Source of the DNA: Bacillus sp. FJAT-26390
GTDB taxonomy: Bacteria > Bacillota > Bacilli > Paenibacillales > Paenibacillaceae
Direction of reading: 5' to 3'
NCBI RefSeq assembly: GCF_001682865.1
Contig: NZ_MAQX01000001.1
Coordinates: forward strand, 868,001-932,000
Length of the DNA: 64,000 nucleotides
Under the pieces are notes generated by a model, which saw only the letters and a program-made list of their open reading frames with translations, did no database searches and had not been told where the DNA came from. The translations under genes and the position numbers were made by a program. How positions within the stretch are numbered: position 1 is the first letter of the stretch; each line of letters opens with the position of its first letter. Below, in pieces: positions 1 to 7,923 of this stretch.

Positions 1-43
1 TGGTGGTAAGTATGAGCATACAACGAAAGAGGAGATGGTAACC

Positions 44-226
44 ATGAAAACCAATGGACTAGAGGATAAGGTAAAAGGCATGGCAAACCAGGCAAAAGGC
101 GAAGTAAAGGACAGATACGGAAAAGTGACTGATGATAAGCATCTGCAGGCCGAAGGCAAGCTGGATAAGCTCAAAGGCACTGCGCAGGAGAAATTAGGGG
201 AACTAAAAGATAAAATCGGCAAGTAG
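44..226 (+). CDS. CsbD family stress protein
   Basis: A 60-residue, highly charged protein rich in Lys, Glu, Gly and Ala, with CsbD-type repeats (VKGMANQAKGEVKDRYGKV, then LDKLKGTAQEKLGELKDKIGK). The family consists of small general-stress proteins of unknown biochemical role, under SigB control in Bacillus. I chose the ATG at 44 over the in-frame ATG at 35 because AAAGAGGAG ends 9 bases before it, while the upstream ATG overlaps that ribosome site. The gene is monocistronic and is followed by a strong hairpin terminator. Confidence 0.9.
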   Translation: MKTNGLEDKVKGMANQAKGEVKDRYGKVTDDKHLQAEGKLDKLKGTAQEKLGELKDKIGK

Positions 227-280
227 CGGATAGATGATGCGATATCTCGAATCAAAAGAATTGCAACGCTTAAGCTAAGT

Positions 281-320
281 AAAAAACGCCATGACTGCAG
301 CTCTGCAGTATGGCGTTTTT
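281..320. terminator. Bidirectional Rho-independent terminator
   Basis: A-rich run, a stem of about 17 bp (ACGCCAT and CTGCAG arms) with a CT loop, then a T run. It lies between the convergent csbD gene and the siderophore-binding gene and can serve both strands. Confidence 0.85.
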
Positions 321-325
321 CTCAT

Positions 326-1291
326 TTATTTAAGGCCAGTCAACCACTCTGCTAATTCCTCCGTCTGGGTGAGTATGGCAATCGGATCCCAGTACCATGA
401 ACGTTCTGGCCCCCAAATGTACACTCTGTCGTTCTTGACGGCATCAAGTGAATTCCAAATCGGATCTGCTTTGAGATCTTCCATTGTATGCGAATCGGTA
501 GTCAGAATGATGTAATCTCCCGCATATTTTGGCAATGTCTCAGCAGATATGGATGCCCAACCAGGGTCTTTCATCTCCAAGTCTACTTCAGCCGGCGGTT
601 TGAAGCCAAACCCTCCGTAAACCGCTTGACCGCCTTTGCCATAGTTGGAGCCCACCGCAGAAATGTTTTTTTCCATCAGTTCCATAACAGAGAACGTGCT
701 GTCTGCCGGTATGGCCTTTAAGACTTTTACTTTGGCTTCGGCAATGCGTCGGTCATAATCGGCCAGCCATATCTCTGCTTCTTGTTCTTTGCCGAGCAGT
801 TTGCCGAAATAGGTAAGCTCATCATGAACGGTTTTTAGCGATGCAAAGGGAACGATCACCGTAGGGGCGATTTTGGGCAGCTGCTCGTTCATTTCGGCAT
901 AAGTATCATCCATGATAATAAGATCGGGCTCCATCTCCAAAATTTTCTCAATATTGCCGTTCCCATCCCCAATGTCCTCTACGCCTTTCAGGGCATCATT
1001 GAAATAGGGATTCTGAATATGATGGTTGGATGTTCCGACGGGTATGACTCCAAGTGCGATCAAGCTGCCCAAATACTCTCCTGCAACAACCCGTTTCGGA
1101 TGCGTAGGAACCTCGATTTCTCCGGCAATGGTAGATATAATTTTTGTCTGCTGCTCGCTGGAAACAGGTTCCGTCTCCACCGGCGTATGGGTCGACTCTG
1201 CCGTGTTTCCCGCCGCGCCGCAAGCACTTAACAAAAGCATAAAGCTTAAAAGCAATGCCACCGCCATAGGCGGTTTGGCTTCATTAAACAT
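326..1291 (-). CDS. Iron-siderophore ABC transporter substrate-binding lipoprotein (probable separate start)
   Basis: Reading from the internal ATG at 1291 gives 321 residues, normal for a FeuA/FhuD-like binding protein. It begins MFNEAKPP, then a hydrophobic segment and lipobox LLSAC-G, and continues with a cluster A-2 (class III) binding fold (GSLIALGVIPVGTS; LEMEPDLIIMDDTY; GGFGFKPPAEV). AGGAAG lies 8 bases upstream. A promoter and a perfect Fur box precede that, so this segment probably also has its own iron-repressed transcript. The role is capture of a ferric siderophore at the outer face of the membrane. No permease or ATPase genes adjoin it. It shares frame and stop with the longer AraC fusion reading. 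Confidence 0.75.
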   Translation of the reverse strand: MFNEAKPPMAVALLLSFMLLLSACGAAGNTAESTHTPVETEPVSSEQQTKIISTIAGEIEVPTHPKRVVAGEYLGSLIALGVIPVGTSNHHIQNPYFNDALKGVEDIGDGNGNIEKILEMEPDLIIMDDTYAEMNEQLPKIAPTVIVPFASLKTVHDELTYFGKLLGKEQEAEIWLADYDRRIAEAKVKVLKAIPADSTFSVMELMEKNISAVGSNYGKGGQAVYGGFGFKPPAEVDLEMKDPGWASISAETLPKYAGDYIILTTDSHTMEDLKADPIWNSLDAVKNDRVYIWGPERSWYWDPIAILTQTEELAEWLTGLK

Positions 1292-2248
1292 GGTAGGTAC
1301 TTCCTCTCCGTCAGATTGATAATGATTATCACCGACATCAGTATAACGGAGCGGTTTCCGGGAAACAATGGAGGATCTCATGCTTATGGAAGGATTATCT
1401 TCTAGCCGGCGTATGGCTGAATGTTCTGTTCTATAGTGTGATGGTGAAAGGCCATTGTGTTTTTTGAACAATCTTCCCAAATAATAAGGGTCCTGATAAC
1501 CAACACCTGCAGCGATTTCCTTCAAAGTGGCATCGGTTTCGAGCAGCAGCTCTGCTGCCTTGTCCATTCTGATCTTGATTAAGTAATCAATGGGGCTAAG
1601 TCCAGTACGGCTTTTGAAATAGGAAGATAAATGGGGGACGCTGTAATTCAAGCTTTCCGACAGTGACTCCAATGTGATGGGTTCCGCATAACGATGATTA
1701 ATAATAGAGATAATCTGGGCAGCCAAATCACGCTTCTCCGAGCGTATGCCCTGTAGCTGCATCTGATTCATCAGCTCATAGACAAATTGGTGAAGCAGAG
1801 CTTTCACGCGCAGCCGGCTGATCGGTTCTGTTTTCTCCCAGTCCTTATACATCTCTGTTAAATAGCCATACAAAGCTACGGGATACGCTGGCATAAAACC
1901 GTACTGAATGTGAAAGGGGCGGACGCGATCCATGAGCGTCATTATTTCCTGCCCGGCAGGCAATGGAATATTGGCTTTATAATAAATGACATAATACTCA
2001 AATCCCTCTTGGCCGGCACAAATGTCCAGCACGGCTCCTTTGCCGGTATGAAAGATCTTAAAGCGCCTTACGTTATGCTCTATGCCATCCAGCTTTAACT
2101 GTGCGCTTCCGCGTACAGACATCAGAAAGATACTGGCAGGAACGGGGTAAGGATACAAGGATTCATTCGGTCGCATAATCACGTGACGAATATCTATTAT
2201 TTTGCAGTAAGCATGGTTCCATAACACAATATGATCGTGTATTTCCAT
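326..2248 (-). CDS. AraC-family regulator fused in frame to a siderophore-binding protein (Btr-like)
   Basis: One uninterrupted 640-codon frame. Residues 1-165 look like an AraC N-terminal sensing domain and about 175-280 carry two helix-turn-helices ending near GLSPSHYRTEH. Residues 345-640 are a FeuA/FhuD-type iron-siderophore-binding domain. B. subtilis Btr has a similar AraC plus binding-domain layout. Here, unlike Btr as I know it, the binding domain starts with a complete lipoprotein signal peptide (lipobox LLSAC near residue 343). About 26 residues in the junction are encoded by what looks like a promoter, a Fur box and a ribosome site. It may therefore be two adjacent genes whose stop was lost, or a recent fusion. 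Start at 2248 is preceded only by a weak AGGT. Confidence 0.75.
   Translation of the reverse strand: MEIHDHIVLWNHAYCKIIDIRHVIMRPNESLYPYPVPASIFLMSVRGSAQLKLDGIEHNVRRFKIFHTGKGAVLDICAGQEGFEYYVIYYKANIPLPAGQEIMTLMDRVRPFHIQYGFMPAYPVALYGYLTEMYKDWEKTEPISRLRVKALLHQFVYELMNQMQLQGIRSEKRDLAAQIISIINHRYAEPITLESLSESLNYSVPHLSSYFKSRTGLSPIDYLIKIRMDKAAELLLETDATLKEIAAGVGYQDPYYLGRLFKKHNGLSPSHYRTEHSAIRRLEDNPSISMRSSIVSRKPLRYTDVGDNHYQSDGEEVPTMFNEAKPPMAVALLLSFMLLLSACGAAGNTAESTHTPVETEPVSSEQQTKIISTIAGEIEVPTHPKRVVAGEYLGSLIALGVIPVGTSNHHIQNPYFNDALKGVEDIGDGNGNIEKILEMEPDLIIMDDTYAEMNEQLPKIAPTVIVPFASLKTVHDELTYFGKLLGKEQEAEIWLADYDRRIAEAKVKVLKAIPADSTFSVMELMEKNISAVGSNYGKGGQAVYGGFGFKPPAEVDLEMKDPGWASISAETLPKYAGDYIILTTDSHTMEDLKADPIWNSLDAVKNDRVYIWGPERSWYWDPIAILTQTEELAEWLTGLK
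1317..1331. promoter_or_regulatory. Fur box
   Basis: TGATAATGATTATCA is a perfect 7-1-7 inverted repeat identical to the Bacillus Fur consensus. It lies just downstream of the -10 of the minus-strand promoter and just upstream of the ribosome site of the binding lipoprotein, so Fe-Fur would block that promoter. It sits inside the long AraC-binding-protein frame. Confidence 0.85.
1340..1368 (-). promoter_or_regulatory. SigA-type promoter for the siderophore-binding gene
   Basis: On the minus strand, TTGTTT (1363-1368) and TATACT (1340-1345) are separated by exactly 17 bp. The -10 matches the consensus at 5 of 6 positions and the -35 at 3 of 6. The Fur box follows 8 bp downstream. Confidence 0.65.
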
Positions 2249-2377
2249 CTCTTGAGACCTGCTTTCTTCATCCGCGCTTATTGAAATTCGGTATGTTTAC
2301 GATTATAGATGATATCTATTCTCACTAGTAGCAGCTATTTATTGATGCACGGCTATTAGGCAAGCAAACCATGCGTT

Positions 2378-2926
2378 CTAGTTGCAATTCCGCTCTAACA
2401 AGATCCCCAATTGTTCTGCTAATTCCTGATGTGGAATAGGCTTATCATTTGTGAACCACCATTCCACAACCCCTACATAAGCTGATGCAACAAACCTAAC
2501 GATAACCGTTTTATTTAATCCTTTATTTATTCCTTTGGTGATATTCACCTCATCCATAAACTCTTCGTGAAGAAAGTCAAGGAATCGCCTTCGAAAGAAA
2601 GGGGCGCCTTTGCTCGCCAACATCATCGAAAAGAATGAATAATTGCTTTCGAAGTATTCGGTCCAAATCAGTGAGCCGTTAATAAAATCCATATCAGCTG
2701 CCGCTTCACACCTATCTCGGAGCTCGTTGATGTGTGTTTCTATAAGCTTATCCAGCAAATCATACTTATCTAAGTAATGAAGATAGATCGTTCCTCGGCT
2801 AACGTTTGCCCTGTCAGAAAGATCCTGTATGGTAATGTCGTCAAAGTTTTTTTCAGACATCAGTTCAATAATGGCTCTCTTTAACGCTTCTTGCGTTTTG
2901 AGTATTCTTCGATCCACTTTAGACAT
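2378..2926 (-). CDS. TetR/AcrR family transcriptional regulator
   Basis: 182 residues. The N-terminal TetR helix-turn-helix spans about residues 8-55 (TIQDLSDRANVSRGTIYLHY), followed by a helical ligand-binding domain of the TetR_C_8 kind. It is divergent from the decarboxylase-like gene and its MerR neighbour, with a 229-bp intergenic region holding two copies of GTTCATTAAT. Autoregulation and control of the divergent gene are likely but inferred. No ligand can be assigned. Confidence 0.85.
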   Translation of the reverse strand: MSKVDRRILKTQEALKRAIIELMSEKNFDDITIQDLSDRANVSRGTIYLHYLDKYDLLDKLIETHINELRDRCEAAADMDFINGSLIWTEYFESNYSFFSMMLASKGAPFFRRRFLDFLHEEFMDEVNITKGINKGLNKTVIVRFVASAYVGVVEWWFTNDKPIPHQELAEQLGILLERNCN

Positions 2927-2974
2927 CGGAGGTCACCAGACTTTCTGAAGATAATAAACAATGATTAAACATTC

Positions 2975-3057
2975 GTTCATTAATTAACAAATCTCGCTTA
3001 TCTAACAATTGCATGATTTCTATGTCTGTTTATAATTATTGACATGAGTTCATTAAT
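2975..3057. promoter_or_regulatory. Repeated operator-like sites in the TetR divergent region
   Basis: GTTCATTAAT occurs at 2975-2984 and 3048-3057. The second copy sits directly downstream of a perfect TTGACA (3039-3044), though no good -10 follows at normal spacing. This fits TetR binding at both divergent promoters. Confidence 0.45.
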
Positions 3058-3155
3058 GTATCAAGTGCCATTATTGGAATGCTATTAACCATGTTCAAGA
3101 GAGAGGGAGGAAAATCCAAAAGTCTAATGAAAGAGAACTTACTGCCGCACAGAGA

Positions 3156-3485
3156 ATGATTGGAGATTTTTCGCCGAAAATCGTAGAATTGACCGATAAT
3201 ATTTTATTCGGCGATATCTGGGAACGTAAGGAGCTTTCTCCGCGAGACGGAAGTTTAATTACGGTATCAAACTTAATCACGAGCGGAAATACCGAGCAAC
3301 TAGGATTTCATTTGAACAAAGCAAAAGAAAATGGAATTTCAGAAGAAGAACTTAAAGAGGTGATTACCCATCTTGCTTTTTACGCGGGATGGCCGAAAGC
3401 GATGTCTGCTATAATAGTTGCGAAAGATAGGATCTGCAACAAACCGCGAAGAGCGCAGCATCAGTGTCCTATCTTTACGAGTTGA
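3156..3485 (+). CDS. Carboxymuconolactone decarboxylase (AhpD-like) family protein
   Basis: 109 residues resembling the CMD family (IGDFSPKIVELTDNILFG, SLITVSNLITSG, LAFYAGWPKAMSAI). The family usually carries a catalytic CxxC, which is not seen here, as in many gamma-CMD members. Homology appears to continue upstream of the ATG (NERELTAAQR in frame), and GAGGGAGG ends at 3110, so the real start may be an unusual codon near 3114. The C-terminal tail (KDRICNKPRRAQ onward) looks unlike the family and may reflect a late frame change. It is followed 13 bp later by merR. Confidence 0.7.
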   Translation: MIGDFSPKIVELTDNILFGDIWERKELSPRDGSLITVSNLITSGNTEQLGFHLNKAKENGISEEELKEVITHLAFYAGWPKAMSAIIVAKDRICNKPRRAQHQCPIFTS

Positions 3486-3498
3486 AGAGGTGAACGAT

Positions 3499-3933
3499 AT
3501 GACGTTGACAATGACAATTGCTGAAGTAAGTGAGAAATTTGAGGTTTCGCAGGATACGCTCCGCTACTATGAGCGAATCGGTCTGATTCCACGTGTGAAC
3601 CGCAATAAAAGCGGTATCAGAAATTATACGGAAGAAGACTGCAATTGGGTTGATTTTATCATTTGTATGCGGCAAGGCGCAGGTCTTCCGGTTGATGCGT
3701 TGATTGGGTATGTAGGGCTTTTTCAACAGGGTGATGCAACCCTTGTAGCAAGAAAAGAGGTTTTAATCGAGCAGCGTAAACAACTGTTTACCAAAATCGA
3801 AGCTATGCAGAAAACGCTGGAGCGGCTGGATGATAAAATTGTTAGATATGAACAAACGATCGTAAAAAAAGAAAAGACGCTCAGAAGGGCTTCGGAGCAG
3901 ATTGGGCATACAGCCCGTGCAACGAATGGCTAG
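3499..3933 (+). CDS. MerR family transcriptional regulator
   Basis: 144 residues from the ATG at 3499, chosen because AGAGGTG lies 7-8 bases upstream. The winged HTH spans residues 5-75 (VSQDTLRYYERIGLIPRVNR), followed by a long dimerisation coiled coil at about 85-130. No cysteines suitable for metal sensing are visible, so it resembles the YfmP/AdhR-like group. It is probably cotranscribed with the preceding decarboxylase-like gene and may control it. Confidence 0.85.
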   Translation: MTLTMTIAEVSEKFEVSQDTLRYYERIGLIPRVNRNKSGIRNYTEEDCNWVDFIICMRQGAGLPVDALIGYVGLFQQGDATLVARKEVLIEQRKQLFTKIEAMQKTLERLDDKIVRYEQTIVKKEKTLRRASEQIGHTARATNG

Positions 3934-3969
3934 AGAACGGTATTCGCCTAATTTAGGATCGATACAAGA

Positions 3970-4013
3970 ACGACGAAACAGCTGCTGGTTCAAACCAGCA
4001 GCTGTTTCGTCGT
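3970..4013. terminator. 21-bp perfect inverted repeat, probable terminator
   Basis: Arms 3970-3990 and 3993-4013 are exact reverse complements with a 2-base loop. It lies 36 bp after the merR stop. The downstream tract is AT-rich but not a clean T run. It is also the last feature before the recombinase, so it could alternatively mark an element boundary. Confidence 0.55.
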
Positions 4014-4080
4014 ATATATGTGTAAATATTTGTATGACGTCAAGATGCTTGTATAATAAGCAGTAGAGATCACGAAGCAG

Positions 4081-5820
4081 CTATGCTGGCGGGCAGGCTA
4101 ATTTAACATCAAGTACGGAGAACCGTATCGCCTCTAAGGGTAAAATAGAAAGGGACTCCATAATGGAATCCCCTCGATTTTGACTCGATAAGCTGTTTCC
4201 TGAATCCAGCATCCAAGCTTCAACAGGAGCGATGTAGTTGTATGAATCATTCGCCGCGAGGCGAGTGAGCAGGTTATAGGAATCATGGTTGATTCGGTCA
4301 ATCGTAAAGTCGAAGTGCAGATGGATGGCCTTGACTTGACGTCCCTTGCCCCGTGGTGCTTCCGGGGTGACCTGGATGCTCTCGACCATCAGCCGCAGCA
4401 GAGCTTTTTGCTCTTCGGCATCCACCGCCATCAATTTGTCCTGTATGTGCTTCAACAGATGGTGCAGGGCGGTTGCGTCAACAGGTGTGCTGTTATCCTC
4501 GGCAATTTTGGCTTCTACAGCTTCGAGATTTTCCTGTAGCTGTTCATGTTGCGTATGAGCCTTTATAAGCTCGGGTTTGAGAATCGGGACAAGATCAGGA
4601 TCGTTCATCAGATTGTCCTTGAGCTTTTGGAGCTTCCTGCCCACATTATTCATTTCATCTAGAAGGGCCTTCTTTTCAGCCAGCAAGGGAGCTTCTGCAC
4701 CGGAGCGAAGCTTGTTTATGTTGTCCGCCAACTGCTGGGCGATATCCGGTCTGGAGGCGACACGCACAAGCTCTTGGAGCATTTGTTCCTCGGCTACATC
4801 TGCACGAATCATATTAGAGCGGCATACCGTCTTTCCTTTGTTATGAAACTGACCACAGATATAGTAGCGGTAGGACTGACCTTTGGCTCCTTTGGAACGG
4901 GCTGGAACCATGCCATGTCTGCATACAGGGCACTTCAATAGTCCGCTGAGGATGTAAGGCTGATGGGAGCGGGCGGGCTTATATGAGCGTTGGCCGAGCT
5001 TCTGCCGGACGCTGTTCCATAACTCAAACGGAATCAGCGGCTCATGTACACCATCCACAAGCAGGTAGTCGTGGTTCTTTCCCTTGCGACGTTTTTCAGA
5101 CCAGTCCACAACCTGATTGTATCTGATCTTCCCAATGTACATGGGATTGCCAAGGATGGTCTTGATGCTGTTTGTACTGAAGGGCTTGCCCATTTTGGAG
5201 CGATAGCCTTCTTCATTGAGCCGTCGGGTGATGGCCTTGAAGCCCATTCCCTGATCGGCGTATTCAAAGATTTTGCGGACGATGACAGCTTCGGTTTCAT
5301 TGATGACGAGTTCCTTGTTTACGCTGTCGTAGCCTAACGTTTTTCCCCCGTTGTACCGCCCTTCCTTGGCACGCTGTTCCATTCCCATCTTTACACGACC
5401 AACGATCGTATTACGTTCCAGTTCGGCAAAGGAGCCGAGAAACTGGAAAGAGGCTTTGCCGAATGGAGTCGTTGTATCAATTTGTTCACTTAAACTCACC
5501 AGTCTGACATTGTTCCGCTCCAAGGTGTCACTAATCTCCAGAGCATCCTTCAGTTTGCGGGCAAGACGATCAATTTTGTAGATGACCAAGACGTCAAATT
5601 TGTTTTGTCCGGCATTCGTCAGGAGTTTCCGCATTTGCGGGCGACCTGAGATGCTTTTTCCGCTTTTCCCTTCATCAATATATTCACTCACAAGCTCAAC
5701 ATCATTGCGTTCGCAATACTTTCTGATTTCGTCAATCTGTGCAGTGATGCTGAATCCTTCCTTGGCTTGCTCTTCGGTGCTTACCCGGGCGTATAATGCC
5801 GCCCTGATTGTGGTGGTCAT
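4081..5820 (-). CDS. Large serine recombinase (site-specific integrase)
   Basis: 579 residues. The N-terminal resolvase catalytic domain has the nucleophile Ser14 in ALYARVSTEEQ. A recombinase domain spans about 165-265, and a zinc ribbon about 288-345 (CPVC, then two later Cys). A coiled coil lies at about 375-440. Size and domain order fit phage/ICE integrases and the Ccr recombinases of SCC elements. It starts 6 bp after the upstream HTH gene and its ribosome site (AAGGGAG) lies inside that gene, so the two form an operon. The last 30 residues are encoded over a sequence resembling a candidate attachment core (4114-4129). It would catalyse integration and excision of the island. Confidence 0.92.
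   Translation of the reverse strand: MTTTIRAALYARVSTEEQAKEGFSITAQIDEIRKYCERNDVELVSEYIDEGKSGKSISGRPQMRKLLTNAGQNKFDVLVIYKIDRLARKLKDALEISDTLERNNVRLVSLSEQIDTTTPFGKASFQFLGSFAELERNTIVGRVKMGMEQRAKEGRYNGGKTLGYDSVNKELVINETEAVIVRKIFEYADQGMGFKAITRRLNEEGYRSKMGKPFSTNSIKTILGNPMYIGKIRYNQVVDWSEKRRKGKNHDYLLVDGVHEPLIPFELWNSVRQKLGQRSYKPARSHQPYILSGLLKCPVCRHGMVPARSKGAKGQSYRYYICGQFHNKGKTVCRSNMIRADVAEEQMLQELVRVASRPDIAQQLADNINKLRSGAEAPLLAEKKALLDEMNNVGRKLQKLKDNLMNDPDLVPILKPELIKAHTQHEQLQENLEAVEAKIAEDNSTPVDATALHHLLKHIQDKLMAVDAEEQKALLRLMVESIQVTPEAPRGKGRQVKAIHLHFDFTIDRINHDSYNLLTRLAANDSYNYIAPVEAWMLDSGNSLSSQNRGDSIMESLSILPLEAIRFSVLDVKLACPPA
4114..4129. other. Candidate left attachment core
   Basis: TACGGAGAACCGTATC lies inside the recombinase 3' end. 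It matches 14 of 16 bases of TACGGTGAACCGCATC at 27290-27305, where the plus strand reads like an rlmH 3' end. On the plus strand it reads GEPY, the usual RlmH C-terminal motif. The attachment role is inferred. Confidence 0.35.
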
Positions 5821-5826
5821 ACGGTG

Positions 5827-6501
5827 TTATCTCCCTTCATTTTCTCTTTTGGGTTGGTATGTTGCAATAAGCTCATTCCGTGCCTTTATCCAAGCATCTT
5901 CCGGAATGGATGGATAGGCTTGAGGATAGATTGCCAAAGCGTTGTACAGCTCGGAAGCAACGATAACTGGATGCGGCTGCGTGTACAGCTTTTCGACGGT
6001 TACCGTTGACTGGAATTCGCTGATGAGCCGAGCAAGAGCCGAAATAAATTCTTGCTTATCCAGCGACTTGTAAGAACGAAGATCATGAATAAGCCTGACT
6101 GTGTTGTCGCTTCGATACTCATACAGTACAGCACCGATGACAGAGGTTCGCTCAACCCCTTCTCCGGCTTTCATGCGATTGTCGTCATTGCCCGCAAACT
6201 CACCGATAGCTATAGAACGGAAGGGACCTTCATAGAAGTCGTCAGTCAAAGCTTCGAAGGGAAGACCGAGGTCTTGAGTGATTTTGTATACCAATTGGTA
6301 GGCGGGCTTTTTGGAATCGCCACGCTCAATGGAGATGATGGTCTGATGCTTTATGCCAATGCGTGCACTTATTGCGACCGTCGTGAATGCTTTATATGTA
6401 TGGAGCTTGCCGATTTCCCGGCGGAACAAGCGGAGGCGGTTGCCAAGATCGGCAGATTTCAGGTATTCAAATTCTTCTGGTGTTAACGTGCGACGTGGCA
6501 T
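5827..6501 (-). CDS. XRE-type HTH regulator of the integrase operon
   Basis: 224 residues. A Cro/CI-like HTH spans about residues 18-85 (FTTVAISARIGIKHQTIISIERG), followed by an unrecognised 130-residue C-terminal domain. It is transcribed with the recombinase immediately downstream and diverges from the 6612 gene over a repeat-rich promoter region. The likely role is repression of integrase expression, as in mobile-element lysogeny modules. The start follows AAAGGA at a slightly long spacing. Confidence 0.75.
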   Translation of the reverse strand: MPRRTLTPEEFEYLKSADLGNRLRLFRREIGKLHTYKAFTTVAISARIGIKHQTIISIERGDSKKPAYQLVYKITQDLGLPFEALTDDFYEGPFRSIAIGEFAGNDDNRMKAGEGVERTSVIGAVLYEYRSDNTVRLIHDLRSYKSLDKQEFISALARLISEFQSTVTVEKLYTQPHPVIVASELYNALAIYPQAYPSIPEDAWIKARNELIATYQPKRENEGR

Positions 6502-6543
6502 AACAGAGAACAGTCCTTTCTGGAGGAGCTAGTATTTACAGCA

Positions 6544-6600
6544 AGTATAAACCATGCTATATTGCTTGTAAATAAGTATTAAAACTTAAATATAAGTATT
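6544..6600 (-). promoter_or_regulatory. Integrase-operon promoter with repeated operator
   Basis: On the minus strand, TTTACA (6567-6572) and TATACT (6544-6549) are 17 bp apart, each matching consensus at 5 of 6 positions. ATAAGTATT is directly repeated at 6572-6580 and 6592-6600, two helical turns apart, between this promoter and the divergent gene. This arrangement fits HTH-regulator autocontrol. Confidence 0.6.
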
Positions 6601-6611
6601 GGAGGTTGAGC

Positions 6612-6848
6612 ATGGACTACATTAATCCCGTTGAAATTGACCTTAATACATTGGATGATGAACCCTTCCAGCTCTACTATGAGAAGCATGCGAAAAAGGA
6701 ACAGTTCACCAAACAGTTTGCTCTTTTGTTAAGCAAAACGATGGAAAGAAAGCAACTTATTGATTCGGATTTCCCTAACAACTGGTCGAGAAGAATGACA
6801 ACCGATAGGGCTCAAACCCTTGCCCCACATGGCTTGAGGCCCTCTTGA
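6612..6848 (+). CDS. Hypothetical protein (78 aa)
   Basis: I do not recognise it. The ATG at 6612 follows a strong GGAGG (6601-6605) at 6 bases; a TTG 6 bases upstream is less likely. The product is acidic at the N-terminus and basic toward the end, with no membrane segment. It is the first gene of the divergent transcript opposite the integrase operon and is followed 19 bp later by the possible replication protein. Confidence 0.6.
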   Translation: MDYINPVEIDLNTLDDEPFQLYYEKHAKKEQFTKQFALLLSKTMERKQLIDSDFPNNWSRRMTTDRAQTLAPHGLRPS

Positions 6849-6867
6849 TACTTGAGGTGAAATCATC

Positions 6868-7923
6868 ATGTTTTTGTACAACAGACACCGGATAACGAAG
6901 ATTTTAAACACGATTCCTGTCATTCAGAGCCTTCTGTCAGTCAGAGCGGGTGAGAACTTCATCTGTCCCTACGACAAGCTGATTATTGGAGCGGTTGTCC
7001 TGCCGCAACAACCATTCATTGATCTTGTTCGGCCCGCGAGCTTCCATGCTGATGACGACGATTCCTTTTACCAGAACAAGCTTATACATGACCTGTTCAG
7101 TGTGCAGTGGTCGCCGATGAATTCGCTGGCACCTGCAACCTCGATCATGCTGAATCCTTGGAAGCACCGCCTCACACCGGATGCAGTGCTGGCTCTGGTT
7201 GATCTGGTTCTTGGCAACCATTATGACGCTTACATTGTGAAGAGCGATGACAAAGTCGATTGTCTTCAGTTCATAACGTCGGAGGAGCTATCCAAGCGTC
7301 TCTACGTCGGCTATCAAAAGAAACCGCCGCAAGATTATCGCAATCTCGGTCAGACCTTCTTGTATGGGAAGCGGGGGTGGCAACAAGTCAAAAATTACGA
7401 TAAGGCAGAAGAGCAGGGACTGGCCGATGTCACATGGACACGAATCGAACGGACAAGAAGGCAGAAGGACAAGCATACAAGGAAAACATTGCTCCAGTTC
7501 TTATTCGATGAGCGGGCGGATGCTATGAAACATATGATCGTCGTAGACACCGACAAGTTCAGAGGCAGAGATAAAATCATACGAAGAATCAAAAAGTACG
7601 GCACTTTTCAGGAAGCATTCATGTCTCTTGATGCCAATAAGAAGAGAAGGCTCCGGGTACACGAAGCGTTCAGAAGGCCGATCATTGATCTGGGTTCGAC
7701 TTTCCGTTCCGACCTTGATAAATGGATGGCCCATTCTCCAAAGCTCTATTTCATGTTCAGGAATTATGTCGTATTGAAAGCAAGCTGGAGCGGGAAAGAC
7801 AACATATCGTTCAGGGAAGTTCGGGTTAATCCGATTAATCTGCATCATACATGGATACCTGCTGAACAACATGTCGGCAAAGAGCGATACAGGCTGCGAC
7901 AAAGCTACTTTACCGATGTATGA
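6868..7923 (+). CDS. Unknown protein with a faint replication-initiator-like signature
   Basis: 351 residues, started by an ATG 9 bases after GAGGTG. The segment FLYGKRGWQQVKNYDKAEEQ, followed shortly by TWTRIERTRR, resembles the YDKxxE and RxExxxR pattern of rolling-circle initiators (Rep_trans / replication initiation factor). I cannot identify the metal-binding HUH motif or the nicking tyrosine with confidence. It is directly followed by a GC-rich region full of hairpins, which would suit an origin. Alternatively it is an element-specific protein of unknown function. Confidence 0.45.
   Translation: MFLYNRHRITKILNTIPVIQSLLSVRAGENFICPYDKLIIGAVVLPQQPFIDLVRPASFHADDDDSFYQNKLIHDLFSVQWSPMNSLAPATSIMLNPWKHRLTPDAVLALVDLVLGNHYDAYIVKSDDKVDCLQFITSEELSKRLYVGYQKKPPQDYRNLGQTFLYGKRGWQQVKNYDKAEEQGLADVTWTRIERTRRQKDKHTRKTLLQFLFDERADAMKHMIVVDTDKFRGRDKIIRRIKKYGTFQEAFMSLDANKKRRLRVHEAFRRPIIDLGSTFRSDLDKWMAHSPKLYFMFRNYVVLKASWSGKDNISFREVRVNPINLHHTWIPAEQHVGKERYRLRQSYFTDV

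Noticed and set aside
4285-5337. Several plus-strand frames opposite the recombinase
   Set aside because: They are antisense shadows of a clearly coding minus-strand gene and lack ribosome sites.
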